Positions 54,340-62,862 of a stretch of DNA of 64,000 bases are shown here, piece by piece; position 1 is the stretch's first letter, and every line of letters starts with the position of its first letter. The position numbers were made by a program, and so were the translations under genes. Location: positions 2,728,001-2,792,000 of the forward strand of contig NZ_JBBGZW010000001.1 of the NCBI RefSeq assembly GCF_037479095.1, read 5' to 3'. Source of the stretch: Pantoea nemavictus. Its GTDB lineage: Bacteria > Pseudomonadota > Gammaproteobacteria > Enterobacterales > Enterobacteriaceae. Below the pieces are notes generated by a model. It had not been told where the DNA came from, searched no databases, and saw only the letters and a list, made by a program, of their open reading frames with translations.

Positions 54340-55560
54340 ATGTTCAACTGGACTGCGACCCAGCGCAACGTGGCTTTTGCCAGTTTCGCGAGCTGGACGC
54401 TGGATGCGTTCGACTTCTTTATTCTGGTGTTTGTACTTAGCGATCTCGCCCAGTATTTTCACACCAGCGTCTCCGATGTTTCACTGGCCATCATGCTTAC
54501 CCTCGCGGTTCGCCCGATCGGTGCATTACTGTTTGGTCGTCTGGCCGAAAAGTATGGTCGCCGACCCATTCTGATGCTCAATATTGTGATGTTCTCGCTG
54601 TTTGAGCTGCTGTCTGCGTGGTCTCCGAGCTTCGCGGCTTTCCTCGGTTTCCGCGTGATTTACGGCATAGCGATGGGTGGGATTTGGGGCGTGGCGTCGT
54701 CGCTGGCGCTGGAAACTATTCCCGATCGTTCGCGCGGCTTGATGTCAGGCATTTTCCAGGCGGGTTATCCGTGCGGTTACCTGCTGGCGTCGGTGATTTT
54801 CGGTCTGTTCTTCGAAACGGTTGGCTGGCGCGGGATGTTCCTGATTGGCGCATTACCGATTCTGCTGCTGCCGTTCATCTACTTCAAAGTGCCGGAATCG
54901 CCAGTATGGCTGGCGGCGCGCGAGCGCAAAGAGAGCACCGCGTTACTGCCGATTATCCGTCAGCACTGGAAACTCTGCATTTACATGGTGCTGCTGATGG
55001 CCTGCTTTAACTTCTTCAGTCACGGCACCCAGGATCTCTATCCTACCTTCCTGAAGGTGCAGCATCAGTTTGATCCGCACACCGTCAGCATTATCGCCAT
55101 TAGCTACAATATTGCGGCGATGCTGGGTGGGATTACCTTTGGTGCGCTGTCGGAACGTATTGGTCGCAAGAAAGCCATTATTCTGGCTTCATTCCTTGCG
55201 CTACCGGTGCTGCCGCTGTGGGCTTTCTCGAGCGGTTCGTGGATGATCGGCATCGGCGCGTTTCTGATGCAGTTTATGGTGCAGGGCGCGTGGGGTGTGG
55301 TGCCGACCTATCTCACCGAACTGGTGCCTGCCAACGCGCGTGCGGTGCTGCCGGGCTTTGTTTATCAGCTGGGGAATTTGCTCGCCTCTGTCAATGCGAC
55401 GTTGCAGTCACGCATTGCCGAGGCGCACGGCGGTAACTATGGTCTGGGGATGGCGATTGTCGCCGGGACGGTAGCGGTGCTGATTTGCGTGTTTGTGGCG
55501 TTCGGTCGGGAGACGCGCGGCATCGAAATATCCGGTGCTGCCGCGCGCGAATCGCATTAG
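54340..55560 (+). CDS. MFS transporter, sialate/lactate:H+ symporter-like
   Basis: The 406-residue transporter begins MFNWTATQRNVAFASFASWTLDAFDFFILVFVL, a signature of the NanT/Jen1-type branch. LFGRLAEKYGRRPILMLNI and GIWGVASSLALETIPDRSRGLMSGIFQAGYPCGYLLAS follow. Twelve segments are visible. Substrates in the family are organic acids and sialic acid. It is 250 bp after the nucleoside hydrolase with a repeat between, so it may have its own promoter. Its 3' end overlaps the YbaK-like gene by four bases. Confidence 0.86.
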   Translation: MFNWTATQRNVAFASFASWTLDAFDFFILVFVLSDLAQYFHTSVSDVSLAIMLTLAVRPIGALLFGRLAEKYGRRPILMLNIVMFSLFELLSAWSPSFAAFLGFRVIYGIAMGGIWGVASSLALETIPDRSRGLMSGIFQAGYPCGYLLASVIFGLFFETVGWRGMFLIGALPILLLPFIYFKVPESPVWLAARERKESTALLPIIRQHWKLCIYMVLLMACFNFFSHGTQDLYPTFLKVQHQFDPHTVSIIAISYNIAAMLGGITFGALSERIGRKKAIILASFLALPVLPLWAFSSGSWMIGIGAFLMQFMVQGAWGVVPTYLTELVPANARAVLPGFVYQLGNLLASVNATLQSRIAEAHGGNYGLGMAIVAGTVAVLICVFVAFGRETRGIEISGAAARESH

Positions 55561-56021
55561 AGCGCCTCGCAGACGTCGACCCATTTTGCCGCAGTGAGCT
55601 CTGCCATGCGCTGCGGCGCAATGCGTACCGCGCTGTGAATCGAACCCGCTGCCGGCAGCACTTCGTCGAAGCTGCGAAGCGACACATCGCAATAAACGGT
55701 CAGCGGATTTTCCAGCCCAAACGGGCAGACGCCGCCGACCGGATGCCCGGTCCAGTTCACCACTTCATCCACGCTTAACATGCGCGCCTTCGCGCCGAGA
55801 GCGGCTTTTAGCTTGCGGTTATCGAGACGCGCATCGCCGCGCGTCACGATCAGCACGATAGAATCCTTTACTTTCAGCGATAAGGTTTTGGCGATTTGCC
55901 CAGGCGTAACGCCATGAACGCGTGCGGCCAGCTCAACGGTGGCGGTGCTTTCCGGCATCTCAATGATATCGATATCCGGTGCATGTTCGGCTAAGAATTG
56001 CCGTACCGACTCCAGGCTCAT
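55557..56021 (-). CDS. YbaK/ProX-type aminoacyl-tRNA deacylase domain protein
   Basis: The 154-residue protein has the YbaK/EbsC fold: VHGVTPGQIAKTLSLKVKDSIVLIVTRGDARLDNRKLKAALG and the GHPVGGVCPFGLENPLTVYCD substrate loop. The Lys in AKTLSLK is the expected catalytic position. Members clear mischarged tRNAs such as Cys- or Ala-tRNA-Pro. It is shorter and distinct from E. coli YbaK itself, so the exact tRNA is unknown. Confidence 0.88.
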   Translation of the reverse strand: MSLESVRQFLAEHAPDIDIIEMPESTATVELAARVHGVTPGQIAKTLSLKVKDSIVLIVTRGDARLDNRKLKAALGAKARMLSVDEVVNWTGHPVGGVCPFGLENPLTVYCDVSLRSFDEVLPAAGSIHSAVRIAPQRMAELTAAKWVDVCEAL

Positions 56022-56116
56022 TTTTTTCTCCGATAAAAACAGAGCATAAAAACTGCCACAAGGCTGGAAAACTGTAAACGGGAGAAAAGGAGAATCTGTA
56101 ACAGAATGCGCGATCG

Positions 56117-56911
56117 CTACACCGCTTTTAACGTGCAGTTACCACAGCGTTCAACGTCTGGAATGCGGTAGCGCTGGCAGCAACTGCGCCGCTCCATTTC
56201 ACCATTGCGTGGGATCATGGTGCGATACAGCGGGTTATCGCTGCCATCCAGCAGGGATTTAGTGAAAAACAGCGCCTGCTCCAGCTGTAACACCGTGTGT
56301 TCAGGCAGTTGGTTTTTTAGCTCACCGAGGAACCAGTAAAACGAAAAGCCCATGTTGTTCCAGATGAGTTTGGCGTTGATGTCGCCATGCTGCGTCATGC
56401 CGTTGACCGCCGGGATCAAGCATTGCTGAATTAAACGATCGATGCGCTGCTGCGCACTGAGGTAGCGTGCGTCTTCATCTTCCTGCACATCCAACCAGAA
56501 GGCGCAGGGATGACCGTTCTCATGAAACTCAACGTGAATCAGATGCGGTGCGCAGTTCAGCGCGCGCGGCTCCTGCAGCAGTGCCAGCATCAGCGGCGGC
56601 AGCAATAGACCAAAATACCATTGTGCCCACAGCGACTGCAGCGGCTTGGCTTCCTGCGGCATATCGGGGTGATCGCGATAGAGATAGTCGCTGTAGCGCT
56701 GCGTCAGGCGACGATAATTGATGGGATTTGACCACTCAGCAAGCGTTAGCGTTCCGGTGGGTGCCGGTTGGCCAAGCTTAAGGTTGTCGAGCATATAGCT
56801 ACGTTGCTCGCGCATCAGATCTTCCAGCGCACTCGCTAAACTGCGATCGCTCTGCATAAAGATCAGTGGATGCTCGCTGAAGCGATGATCCTGACGCGTG
56901 ATGATGGCCAT
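56117..56911 (-). CDS. fhuF: Siderophore-iron reductase FhuF
   Basis: The 264-residue protein matches FhuF, which reduces ferric iron in hydroxamate siderophores such as ferrioxamine in the cytosol. The C-terminal [2Fe-2S] site is intact: CC-x10-C-x2-C in RRSCCQRYRIPDVERCGNC. Central WAQWYFGLLLPPLMLALL and LIWNNMGFSFYWFL match E. coli FhuF. The ATG at 56911 fits the family length; the frame extends upstream through a Fur-like site, which argues against longer starts. Confidence 0.94.
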   Translation of the reverse strand: MAIITRQDHRFSEHPLIFMQSDRSLASALEDLMREQRSYMLDNLKLGQPAPTGTLTLAEWSNPINYRRLTQRYSDYLYRDHPDMPQEAKPLQSLWAQWYFGLLLPPLMLALLQEPRALNCAPHLIHVEFHENGHPCAFWLDVQEDEDARYLSAQQRIDRLIQQCLIPAVNGMTQHGDINAKLIWNNMGFSFYWFLGELKNQLPEHTVLQLEQALFFTKSLLDGSDNPLYRTMIPRNGEMERRSCCQRYRIPDVERCGNCTLKAV

Positions 56912-56944
56912 GCCGGTCCTGAGTGATAACGGGAATCGAGAGAC

Positions 56945-56963
56945 AAATGATAATCGTTCCCGG
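56945..56963. promoter_or_regulatory. Candidate Fur box upstream of fhuF
   Basis: AAATGATAATCGTTCCCGG, about 35 bases before the fhuF start, contains the GATAAT hexamer and a partial opposing half-site. Fur control of fhuF is known in E. coli. The match is moderate. Confidence 0.55.
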
Positions 56964-57001
56964 TTTGTTGCACAACTTTTCTGCACCGGCCAGATATAAC
57001 G

Positions 57002-58096
57002 TTATGTCAGATCGGAGCTCGCTTGCGAGAGCGCAGGCAAATCTTCCCACGCCAGAATGGTGTTACGTCCTTGATTCTTCGCCACATACAGCGCGCGATC
57101 GGCGTTGGCAACCGCCTGGTCAAAATCGTCGGCAAAGATCGGCGCAATTCCGGCGCTGATGGTGACGTGCGTCGAGACTTTCTCATTGAAGCGGTGGGGA
57201 ATTTCCAAATCCACCACGTACTGACGAATCCGCTCCGCCAGCTTCATCGCAATTGAGGCGTTGACGTTGGTCATCAGCACCAGAAACTCTTCGCCTCCGT
57301 AACGTGTCACGACATCGCGCGAGCGCACGGCATCGCGAATCGCCACAGAGACACGTGCCAGCGCCTGATCGCCCATCGCATGGCCGTAATTGTCGTTGTA
57401 AGCCTTGAAGTGGTCGATATCCAGCAGCAGCACAAAGTGGCTGCCCGCGTGGTTTTCCATAATGGTATCGAGGCGATTTTTTAGCCCACGGCGGTTATAC
57501 AAACCGGTAAGCGGATCGAGCATGCTCAAGTCGCTAAAACTCTCTTTCTCCTCGTACAGCTGGCTCACCAGACGACGGGTAAAGGTATCAAAGCGGCGAC
57601 GCATTAAATGGTGCAGTGAAAAACCGATTAACGGCAGCATAATCGTGAATAAGATCATCATTAAATGCTGACCATCATCCAATAACAGTACGGTTAAAAC
57701 CGGTGGCGTGATGTGTAAACAAAATGCGATCAAATAATCACTTAAGGCAATGGCGCTGATAAAGAACACGCTTAACAAGCTGATAATGAGAAAGCTGCCA
57801 TCAAAATAGAAGACCAGATGATATCTGTGGTTAATATGCCATGCCCACAGCGCCCCTAATATAAAAGCGACAGGATTTAATAGCGGTAATTTTTGTTTTG
57901 GCGCCATTAAGCAAATAATCAGCAGCGTGCTGCTGAAGCCCGCAACCAGCGCCACCGGCAGCGATCGCACCGGACTATCACTGCCTAAAATCGGCAGCAG
58001 GCAAAAAAGCGAAACGGCGACATTGAGAAACAAAAATAGCATCAGCGACAGCCGATATTTACTGTGTTTCAACTCATCATAAGATTGTAATTTCAT
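57002..58096 (-). CDS. Membrane-anchored GGDEF diguanylate cyclase
   Basis: The 364-residue protein has about six N-terminal membrane segments (residues 15-165), a short coiled linker and a GGDEF domain. The active loop is RYGGEEF, with the metal Asp in LLLDIDHFKAYNDNYGHAMGD. An RxxD inhibitory site (RSRD) lies five residues before GG, so product inhibition is expected. It would make c-di-GMP and favour sessile growth. The sensory input through the membrane part is unknown. It is downstream of a possible Fur box shared with yjjZ. Confidence 0.93.
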   Translation of the reverse strand: MKLQSYDELKHSKYRLSLMLFLFLNVAVSLFCLLPILGSDSPVRSLPVALVAGFSSTLLIICLMAPKQKLPLLNPVAFILGALWAWHINHRYHLVFYFDGSFLIISLLSVFFISAIALSDYLIAFCLHITPPVLTVLLLDDGQHLMMILFTIMLPLIGFSLHHLMRRRFDTFTRRLVSQLYEEKESFSDLSMLDPLTGLYNRRGLKNRLDTIMENHAGSHFVLLLDIDHFKAYNDNYGHAMGDQALARVSVAIRDAVRSRDVVTRYGGEEFLVLMTNVNASIAMKLAERIRQYVVDLEIPHRFNEKVSTHVTISAGIAPIFADDFDQAVANADRALYVAKNQGRNTILAWEDLPALSQASSDLT

Positions 58097-58283
58097 TATT
58101 ATTCTCGTGACAGCCCTGATATATCAAAGCGCTACCCGGAAGAGATAATATCCGAATAGAGAGCACGTTATTGTTGTGTTGGCGATATTGTTATCGGCGG
58201 CAATTTAGCATTTTCCAGTAATTCTGTCATCCGGGATGGCTTGTGATAAAAAATTCGCTGCAAGATGAGAAATATTATCATAT

Positions 58284-58302
58284 GATAATACGAATATTTA
58301 TC
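58284..58302. promoter_or_regulatory. Fur box upstream of yjjZ
   Basis: GATAATACGAATATTTATC matches the 19-bp Fur consensus at 14 of 18 informative positions. It overlaps a perfect 18-bp palindrome, TATTATCATATGATAATA (58273-58290). Fur control of yjjZ is known from E. coli. Confidence 0.7.
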
Positions 58303-58318
58303 ATTTGAGGGTTGCGCG

Positions 58319-58603
58319 ATGATCATGGCGATGATGGCCGCCTGCGGCTTATGGGGTGTGAGCTGGATAATGGGTAAACGTCTGGACAGCGGGTGGGGCG
58401 TGTTACTACCTTGCGCTGCGATGCCGGTTTTCGCGTTATGGGAACCGAGTTTCAGCCAATGGCGCGTGGTGATGATCGTAGCGCTGCTGCTGACCGTGGT
58501 AATGCTGTTTCACCATCGCCTGCGTCACTATTTGTTACTGCCTTCATGCCTGGCGCTGGCAGGCGGGTTGGCGGCGGTGTCGGTCAATTTCCACGTTATC
58601 TGA
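58319..58603 (+). CDS. yjjZ: DUF1435 small membrane protein, YjjZ-like
   Basis: The 94-residue protein has about three hydrophobic segments (GLWGVSWIMG, VVMIVALLLTVVMLF, LLLPSCLALAGGLAAVSV). It lies between fhuF and rsmC as E. coli yjjZ does. GAGGG is eight bases before the ATG. A strong Fur-like site just upstream suggests iron-starvation expression. Molecular function unknown. Confidence 0.82.
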   Translation: MIMAMMAACGLWGVSWIMGKRLDSGWGVLLPCAAMPVFALWEPSFSQWRVVMIVALLLTVVMLFHHRLRHYLLLPSCLALAGGLAAVSVNFHVI

Positions 58604-58696
58604 TAAATCGCAGAAACGACAACATCACGCTAAGAGCGTGAAGTTCGTTGGAAAAATCTTTTTGGGAATTTACTGCCGGGAAGGAGTGACAACTGT

Positions 58697-58783
58697 TGGT
58701 GCGAAGGGAGGGACTTGAACCCTCACGTCCGTAAGAACACTAACACCTGAAGCTAGCGCGTCTACCAATTCCGCCACCATCGC
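58697..58783 (-). tRNA. tRNA-Leu(CAG), third in cluster
   Basis: The 87-base gene (GCGATGG... CCTTCGCACCA on the minus strand) has anticodon CAG, a long variable arm and encoded CCA. It is the promoter-distal copy. The acceptor stem pairs except position 5:68, which is T-T. It corresponds to the E. coli leuQPV group. Confidence 0.96.
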
Positions 58784-58812
58784 ATCTTAGTTGTCTGTCT
58801 ATATCATCGCAT

Positions 58813-58899
58813 TGGTGCGAAGGGAGGGACTTGAACCCTCACGTCCGTAAGAACACTAACACCTGAAGCTAGCGCGTCTACCAATTCCGCCACCATCGC
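58813..58899 (-). tRNA. tRNA-Leu(CAG), second in cluster
   Basis: Identical in sequence to its two neighbours over 87 bases, separated from the distal copy by 29 bases of unrelated spacer. Anticodon CAG, encoded CCA. Confidence 0.96.
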
Positions 58900-58935
58900 T
58901 CAGTGCGTACGATATAAACTGTGTGATTATTAGTT

Positions 58936-59022
58936 TGGTGCGAAGGGAGGGACTTGAACCCTCACGTCCGTAAGAACACTAACACCTGAAGCTAGCGCGT
59001 CTACCAATTCCGCCACCATCGC
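58936..59022 (-). tRNA. tRNA-Leu(CAG), first in cluster
   Basis: Promoter-proximal copy of three identical genes, with 36 bases of spacer to the next. Anticodon CAG reads CUG, the most used leucine codon in such genomes. Confidence 0.96.
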
Positions 59023-59063
59023 AAACTAACAACACTCTAAAGTATTGCTAACCACGGAGGCGC

Positions 59064-59091
59064 ATTTTAGAGATTTTACTCATTGCGTCAA
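59064..59091 (-). promoter_or_regulatory. Promoter of the tRNA-Leu cluster
   Basis: On the minus strand TTGACG (59086-59091) and TAAAAT (59064-59069) are 16 bp apart. A GC-rich discriminator (GCGCCTCCG) follows, the mark of stringently controlled stable-RNA promoters. Confidence 0.85.
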
Positions 59092-59164
59092 CACATATTT
59101 CGCGACGACAAAACGATCGCTGTAAAAAGCAACGTTTCTGCCGTCGCGCTGGTATTATCGCGGA

Positions 59165-60196
59165 TTAACGCGTTTTGGCACCGCGACCATACACGGCACG
59201 GTACACTTTGAAGCGGCCGGTTTGCGCCAGCACTTCGTGGTTGCCGAAGGTTTCATCCAGAATCTGCGGATAGGGCAGGAAGGCGTTGGCCACGATACGC
59301 AGTTCGCCACCGCTGTTTAGATGCTTAAGCGCACCGCGAATCAGCGTGTTGGCTGCTTCCAGGCTGGTTTGCAGACCATCGTGGAACGGCGGGTTGGAGA
59401 TGATCATGTCAAAACGGCCGGTCACGTCAGAGAACACGTTGCTGGCAAACACTTCACCTTCGAGTTCGTTCGCCGCCAGCGTCGCTTTACTGGCTTCAAT
59501 GGCGGCGGCATGCACATCACACAGCCACAACCGCACGCGCGGCGACACTTTGGCCATCACGGTCGCCAGCACGCCGCTGCCACAGCCGATATCCAACACT
59601 TTGCCACGGAAGTGCGGCGTCAGCGTGGAGAGCAGCAGATCGCTGCCGATATCCAGACCATCGCGGCTGAACACGCCTGGTAAAGTGTGGATGGTGAGGT
59701 CGTCGAGCTGATAAGTATTACCGTAGCCGCTGGCGTCAAAGCCTGGCTGCTTGTCGAGACGACCGTGATACAGGCCACAACGGCGCGCGCTGTCGACTTT
59801 CTCCAGCGTCGCCCACGCCTCCAGCATGCCTTCGGCGCTGCGCACGCCGCTGCGGTTTTCACCCACCACGAAGATATCGCAGCCAACCGGCAGCAGTGAC
59901 AGCAGGTTCTGCAGCTGGAACTGCGCTTCGGGTTTGTTTTTCGACCAGTAATAGACCAGCGTATCGCAGCCTTCAACATCTGCAGCCGTGGCAACCATGC
60001 TGTAAACCGCACGTTCACCGAGGCGATGGCTAAGGTTCTGCCAGTGATGATATTGCTGGGTATGCACGCGGCTTGACGCGGTTTCTAGCTGGGCGGGCAG
60101 GTCATCCTGCAGGTCGCCAGCGAACAACACGTTGCGGGCGGTAAATTCATCACTGTGGCGCAGAATCACTTCGCTGGCCGGGGTAAAAGCAGACAT
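59165..60196 (-). CDS. rsmC: 16S rRNA m2G1207 methyltransferase RsmC
   Basis: The 343-residue protein has an N-terminal pseudo-methyltransferase half and a C-terminal active half. The SAM motif is [17 protein letters not shown] and the base-flipping motif is SNPPFHDG. It modifies G1207 in the 30S subunit. Length equals E. coli RsmC. It lies between the leu tRNA cluster and holD, divergent from holD, as in E. coli. Confidence 0.97.
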   Translation of the reverse strand: MSAFTPASEVILRHSDEFTARNVLFAGDLQDDLPAQLETASSRVHTQQYHHWQNLSHRLGERAVYSMVATAADVEGCDTLVYYWSKNKPEAQFQLQNLLSLLPVGCDIFVVGENRSGVRSAEGMLEAWATLEKVDSARRCGLYHGRLDKQPGFDASGYGNTYQLDDLTIHTLPGVFSRDGLDIGSDLLLSTLTPHFRGKVLDIGCGSGVLATVMAKVSPRVRLWLCDVHAAAIEASKATLAANELEGEVFASNVFSDVTGRFDMIISNPPFHDGLQTSLEAANTLIRGALKHLNSGGELRIVANAFLPYPQILDETFGNHEVLAQTGRFKVYRAVYGRGAKTR

Positions 60197-60228
60197 GGAG
60201 CACTCCTGTTAAATCAGAGCGGCGATTA

Positions 60229-60355
60229 TATACACGTCATACTTCAAGTTACAGGTGCGTTAGCTGCTCTCGCTCACCCGAATCACTTACCTGAAGTAAG
60301 CTCATCGGGCCTCACTCGTTTGCCGCCTTCCTGAAACTCGAATTATTTTGTGTAT
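60229..60355. repeat. ERIC element
   Basis: The 127-bp palindromic element has the standard ERIC length. On the minus strand it contains AAGTAAGTGATTCGGGTGAG and ends in ACTTGAAGTATGACGTGTAT, matching the known enterobacterial consensus with few changes. It fills most of the divergent rsmC-holD region, so it is transcribed or sits in a promoter. Confidence 0.92.
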
Positions 60356-60428
60356 GGTGCTTTGTTGGCGCATGTTCGATGGGTTTGCTAGCATAGCGTC
60401 GCATTCTGGCAGCATAACGGGTATTAGC

Positions 60429-60839
60429 ATGAGCACAAGGCGCGACTGGCTTCTACAGCAAATGGGGATCACGCAGTATCAGCTGCGGCGTCCGCGCGTG
60501 CTGCAAGGGGAGATTGCCGTCACGCTTTTACCCGACACGCGTTTAGTCTTGGTGGCCGAACAGGCGCCAACGCTGCAAGAACCGCTGATTCGCGACGTGC
60601 TGCGCGCGCTGAATATCCAACCTGCGCAGGTGATGGCGTTGACGCCAGAGCAGCTACAAATGCTGCCGGAGCAGGTTGACTGCGCCGGCTGGCTGCTGGG
60701 CGTCGAGAGCGAACATCCCTTTAACGGCATAACTTTCACCACCGCCGTTTTCAATGAACTGATCAGCAGCGGCGCGGCAAAACGCGCCCTGTGGCAACAG
60801 ATGTGTAAACATGACAGCCATCTCTTTAGTCACCCCTGA
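60429..60839 (+). CDS. holD: DNA polymerase III psi subunit HolD
   Basis: The 136-residue psi subunit bridges chi (HolC) and the DnaX clamp loader. MSTRRDWLLQQMGITQYQLRRP at the start is the conserved DnaX-contact peptide. The ATG at 60429 is chosen to match; longer frames run into the ERIC element. It overlaps rimI by 29 bases, as in E. coli, and its partner holC is at 9355 in this same window. Confidence 0.95.
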   Translation: MSTRRDWLLQQMGITQYQLRRPRVLQGEIAVTLLPDTRLVLVAEQAPTLQEPLIRDVLRALNIQPAQVMALTPEQLQMLPEQVDCAGWLLGVESEHPFNGITFTTAVFNELISSGAAKRALWQQMCKHDSHLFSHP

Positions 60840-61251
60840 AGACCAGCCGCAGCTGCTGGCGATTGAGCGCCGCGCGCATGCCTTTCCGTGGAGCGAACAG
60901 ACGTTTGCCAGCAATCAAGGCGAACGTTTTGTGAATTACCGTATTGAATCCGACGGTAAGCTGGCCGGATTCGCCATCACCCAAGTTGTGCTGGATGAAG
61001 CATCGCTGTTCAACATTGCGGTAGATCCTGACTTCCAGCGTCGCGGCTATGCACGCCAGCTGTTGCAGCATCTGATTGCTGAGCTCGAGCAGCGCGACGT
61101 GATGACGCTGTGGCTGGAAGTGCGCGCCTCAAATACGGCGGCGATTGCCCTGTATGAGCAGTTGGATTTCCACGAAGTCAGCGTACGCCCTAACTATTAT
61201 CCCACTGCCAGCGGACGAGAAGATGCCATCATTATGGCGCTAACGCTTTAA
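60811..61251 (+). CDS. rimI: Ribosomal protein bS18 alanine N-acetyltransferase RimI
   Basis: The 146-residue GNAT enzyme acetylates the N-terminal alanine of S18. The acetyl-CoA site is [15 protein letters not shown] and the C-terminal [20 protein letters not shown] holds the family Glu/Tyr residues. The 29-base overlap with holD implies coupled expression. Confidence 0.96.
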   Translation: MTAISLVTPEDQPQLLAIERRAHAFPWSEQTFASNQGERFVNYRIESDGKLAGFAITQVVLDEASLFNIAVDPDFQRRGYARQLLQHLIAELEQRDVMTLWLEVRASNTAAIALYEQLDFHEVSVRPNYYPTASGREDAIIMALTL

Positions 61252-61259
61252 GGAGCACT

Positions 61260-61943
61260 ATGCTAAACGATTGGGACTGCATCCTGTTTGATGCAGACGA
61301 CACGCTTTTCCATTTTGATGCTTATGCCGGTTTGCAGCGTATGTTCGCGCAATATGACGTGCAGTTCAGCGCGCAGGATTACAGCGATTATCAGGCGATC
61401 AACAAACCGCTGTGGGTGGATTATCAGAACGGCACCATTTCGGCGCTGCAGCTGCAAACGCGTCGCTTCACCTTGTGGGGCGAAAAACTTAGCGTGGCAC
61501 CGGAAGTGCTCAACAGCGATTTTCTCAGTGCGATGGCCGAGATCTGCCTGCCGCTGGAGGGCGCTGCACATCTGCTGGCGACGCTGAAGGGCAAAGTGAA
61601 GATTGCCATCATCACCAACGGGTTCACCGCGCTGCAGCAGGCGCGCCTGGAACGCACGGGATTCCGCGATGTTTTCGATGCGCTGGTGATTTCTGAGCAA
61701 GTCGGCGTGCCGAAACCGGACGTGGCGATTTTTGATCATACCCTGGCCTTGCTCGGTAACCCGGATCGTAGCCGCGTACTGATGGTAGGCGATACGCCGG
61801 AATCGGACATTCTCGGCGGCATGAATGCTGGCCTGAAGACCTGCTGGATCGATCACGGCACGCGTCCGTTACCAGAACAGATCACGCCAACCTGGCAGGT
61901 AAAAACGCTGGCCGAGCTGGAAGCAATAATTACTGAAGGTTAA
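61260..61943 (+). CDS. yjjG: Pyrimidine 5'-nucleotidase YjjG
   Basis: The 227-residue HAD phosphatase has [10 protein letters not shown] with the nucleophile Asp, [17 protein letters not shown], and [14 protein letters not shown] with [14 protein letters not shown]. coli YjjG acts on non-canonical pyrimidine nucleotides such as dUMP and 5-fluoro analogues, a house-cleaning role. It starts eight bases after rimI, with AAGGAG before the ATG. An intrinsic terminator follows. Confidence 0.95.
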   Translation: MLNDWDCILFDADDTLFHFDAYAGLQRMFAQYDVQFSAQDYSDYQAINKPLWVDYQNGTISALQLQTRRFTLWGEKLSVAPEVLNSDFLSAMAEICLPLEGAAHLLATLKGKVKIAIITNGFTALQQARLERTGFRDVFDALVISEQVGVPKPDVAIFDHTLALLGNPDRSRVLMVGDTPESDILGGMNAGLKTCWIDHGTRPLPEQITPTWQVKTLAELEAIITEG

Positions 61944-61983
61944 AGTATCTATTCATCGGTAACCTCATGATGATGCTAAGAAT

Positions 61984-62005
61984 CCCGCTGTGCGGGCTTT
62001 TTTGT
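61984..62005 (+). terminator. Terminator of holD-rimI-yjjG
   Basis: CCCGC-TGT-GCGGG is followed by CTTTTTTG about 40 bases after the yjjG stop. Confidence 0.9.
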
Positions 62006-62080
62006 GCAAAAAATCTATTCAACTATCTATTCACGAATCTATTCATGAAGCGTGCAGATGAGGTAACACCGCCGATGTTG

Positions 62081-62755
62081 TTAACGTCCTTTTTCTGTCT
62101 CTGATGCCGCCGCTTCTTCTTCCTCTTTCTCTTTATCCTCTTTCACCGTGCGGCTCGCCGTCAGCAGGAACGGCGATTGCTGCCAGCGGGTGCGGCGGTC
62201 GCGCAACAGGGTTCGCGTCAGGATAATGCCGATGGCCAGCGCCAGTAACATCATCAGACGCAGGATGTTAGTGGTGTTATCCACCTGGCGTGATTCCGTC
62301 ACCAGTACGTGAGTATCCAGCGTCACACGCAGAAAACCTTGCGGGCCATCTTTGCCTTCCAGCGGTTGCACAATTTGATGATTAAAGTAGCTGCCAGCGC
62401 GTTTGCCATCCAGCGACAGGCGATCGCGTACGTTAATGCCCTCACCGCTGTGCGCCACCAGGCTGCCATCATCGGCGTAAACCGAGGCATCAAGAATGCG
62501 GCTGTTGTCGGTCATTTGGTTGAGGATCGCGGCAATCTGCGTGCGGTTATCGTCGCTGTTATCCATCAGCGGTTTGAGGCTAAACGCCACCTGTTTGGTC
62601 AGGGTGCGCGCCAGCTCTTCCACTTGTTCAGAGCGGGCCATTTGATGGCCGAGGCTAAACCAGGACGCGCCTTGCATCAGCACCACTAACAGAGCCAGCG
62701 AGATAAGAACAATCACCGTGCGATGCAGGCGAAATTTCAGTGCGGTTTTGACCAT
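62081..62755 (-). CDS. ytjB: Membrane protein Smp (YtjB)
   Basis: The 224-residue protein has an N-terminal membrane segment (VIVLISLALLVVLMQGASWF) and a periplasmic sensor-like domain (ARSEQVEELARTLTKQVAFSLKPLMDN, DASVYADDGSLVAHSGEG). A second membrane segment (LRLMMLLALAIGIILTRTLL) leads to a charged tail rich in K and E. E. coli Smp has the same plan and the same divergent position to serB. Function uncertain; an envelope or virulence-associated role has been proposed for relatives. Confidence 0.9.
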   Translation of the reverse strand: MVKTALKFRLHRTVIVLISLALLVVLMQGASWFSLGHQMARSEQVEELARTLTKQVAFSLKPLMDNSDDNRTQIAAILNQMTDNSRILDASVYADDGSLVAHSGEGINVRDRLSLDGKRAGSYFNHQIVQPLEGKDGPQGFLRVTLDTHVLVTESRQVDNTTNILRLMMLLALAIGIILTRTLLRDRRTRWQQSPFLLTASRTVKEDKEKEEEEAAASETEKGR

Positions 62756-62862
62756 CAGAAACCCGTGTGATGTAACAGCAGAAAGGCTGGCAATTATGTT
62801 GCCAGAACCCGCGCAGACAAGGTAGCCTCTTGCGTGGTTTTGTTGTCCCTACAGGAGCTGTA

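Noticed and set aside
58697..59022. Three regularly spaced repeats, possible CRISPR-like array
   Set aside because: The repeats are complete 87-base tRNA-Leu genes with anticodon CAG and encoded CCA; spacers are ordinary tRNA spacers. No CRISPR array or cas gene is present in the window.
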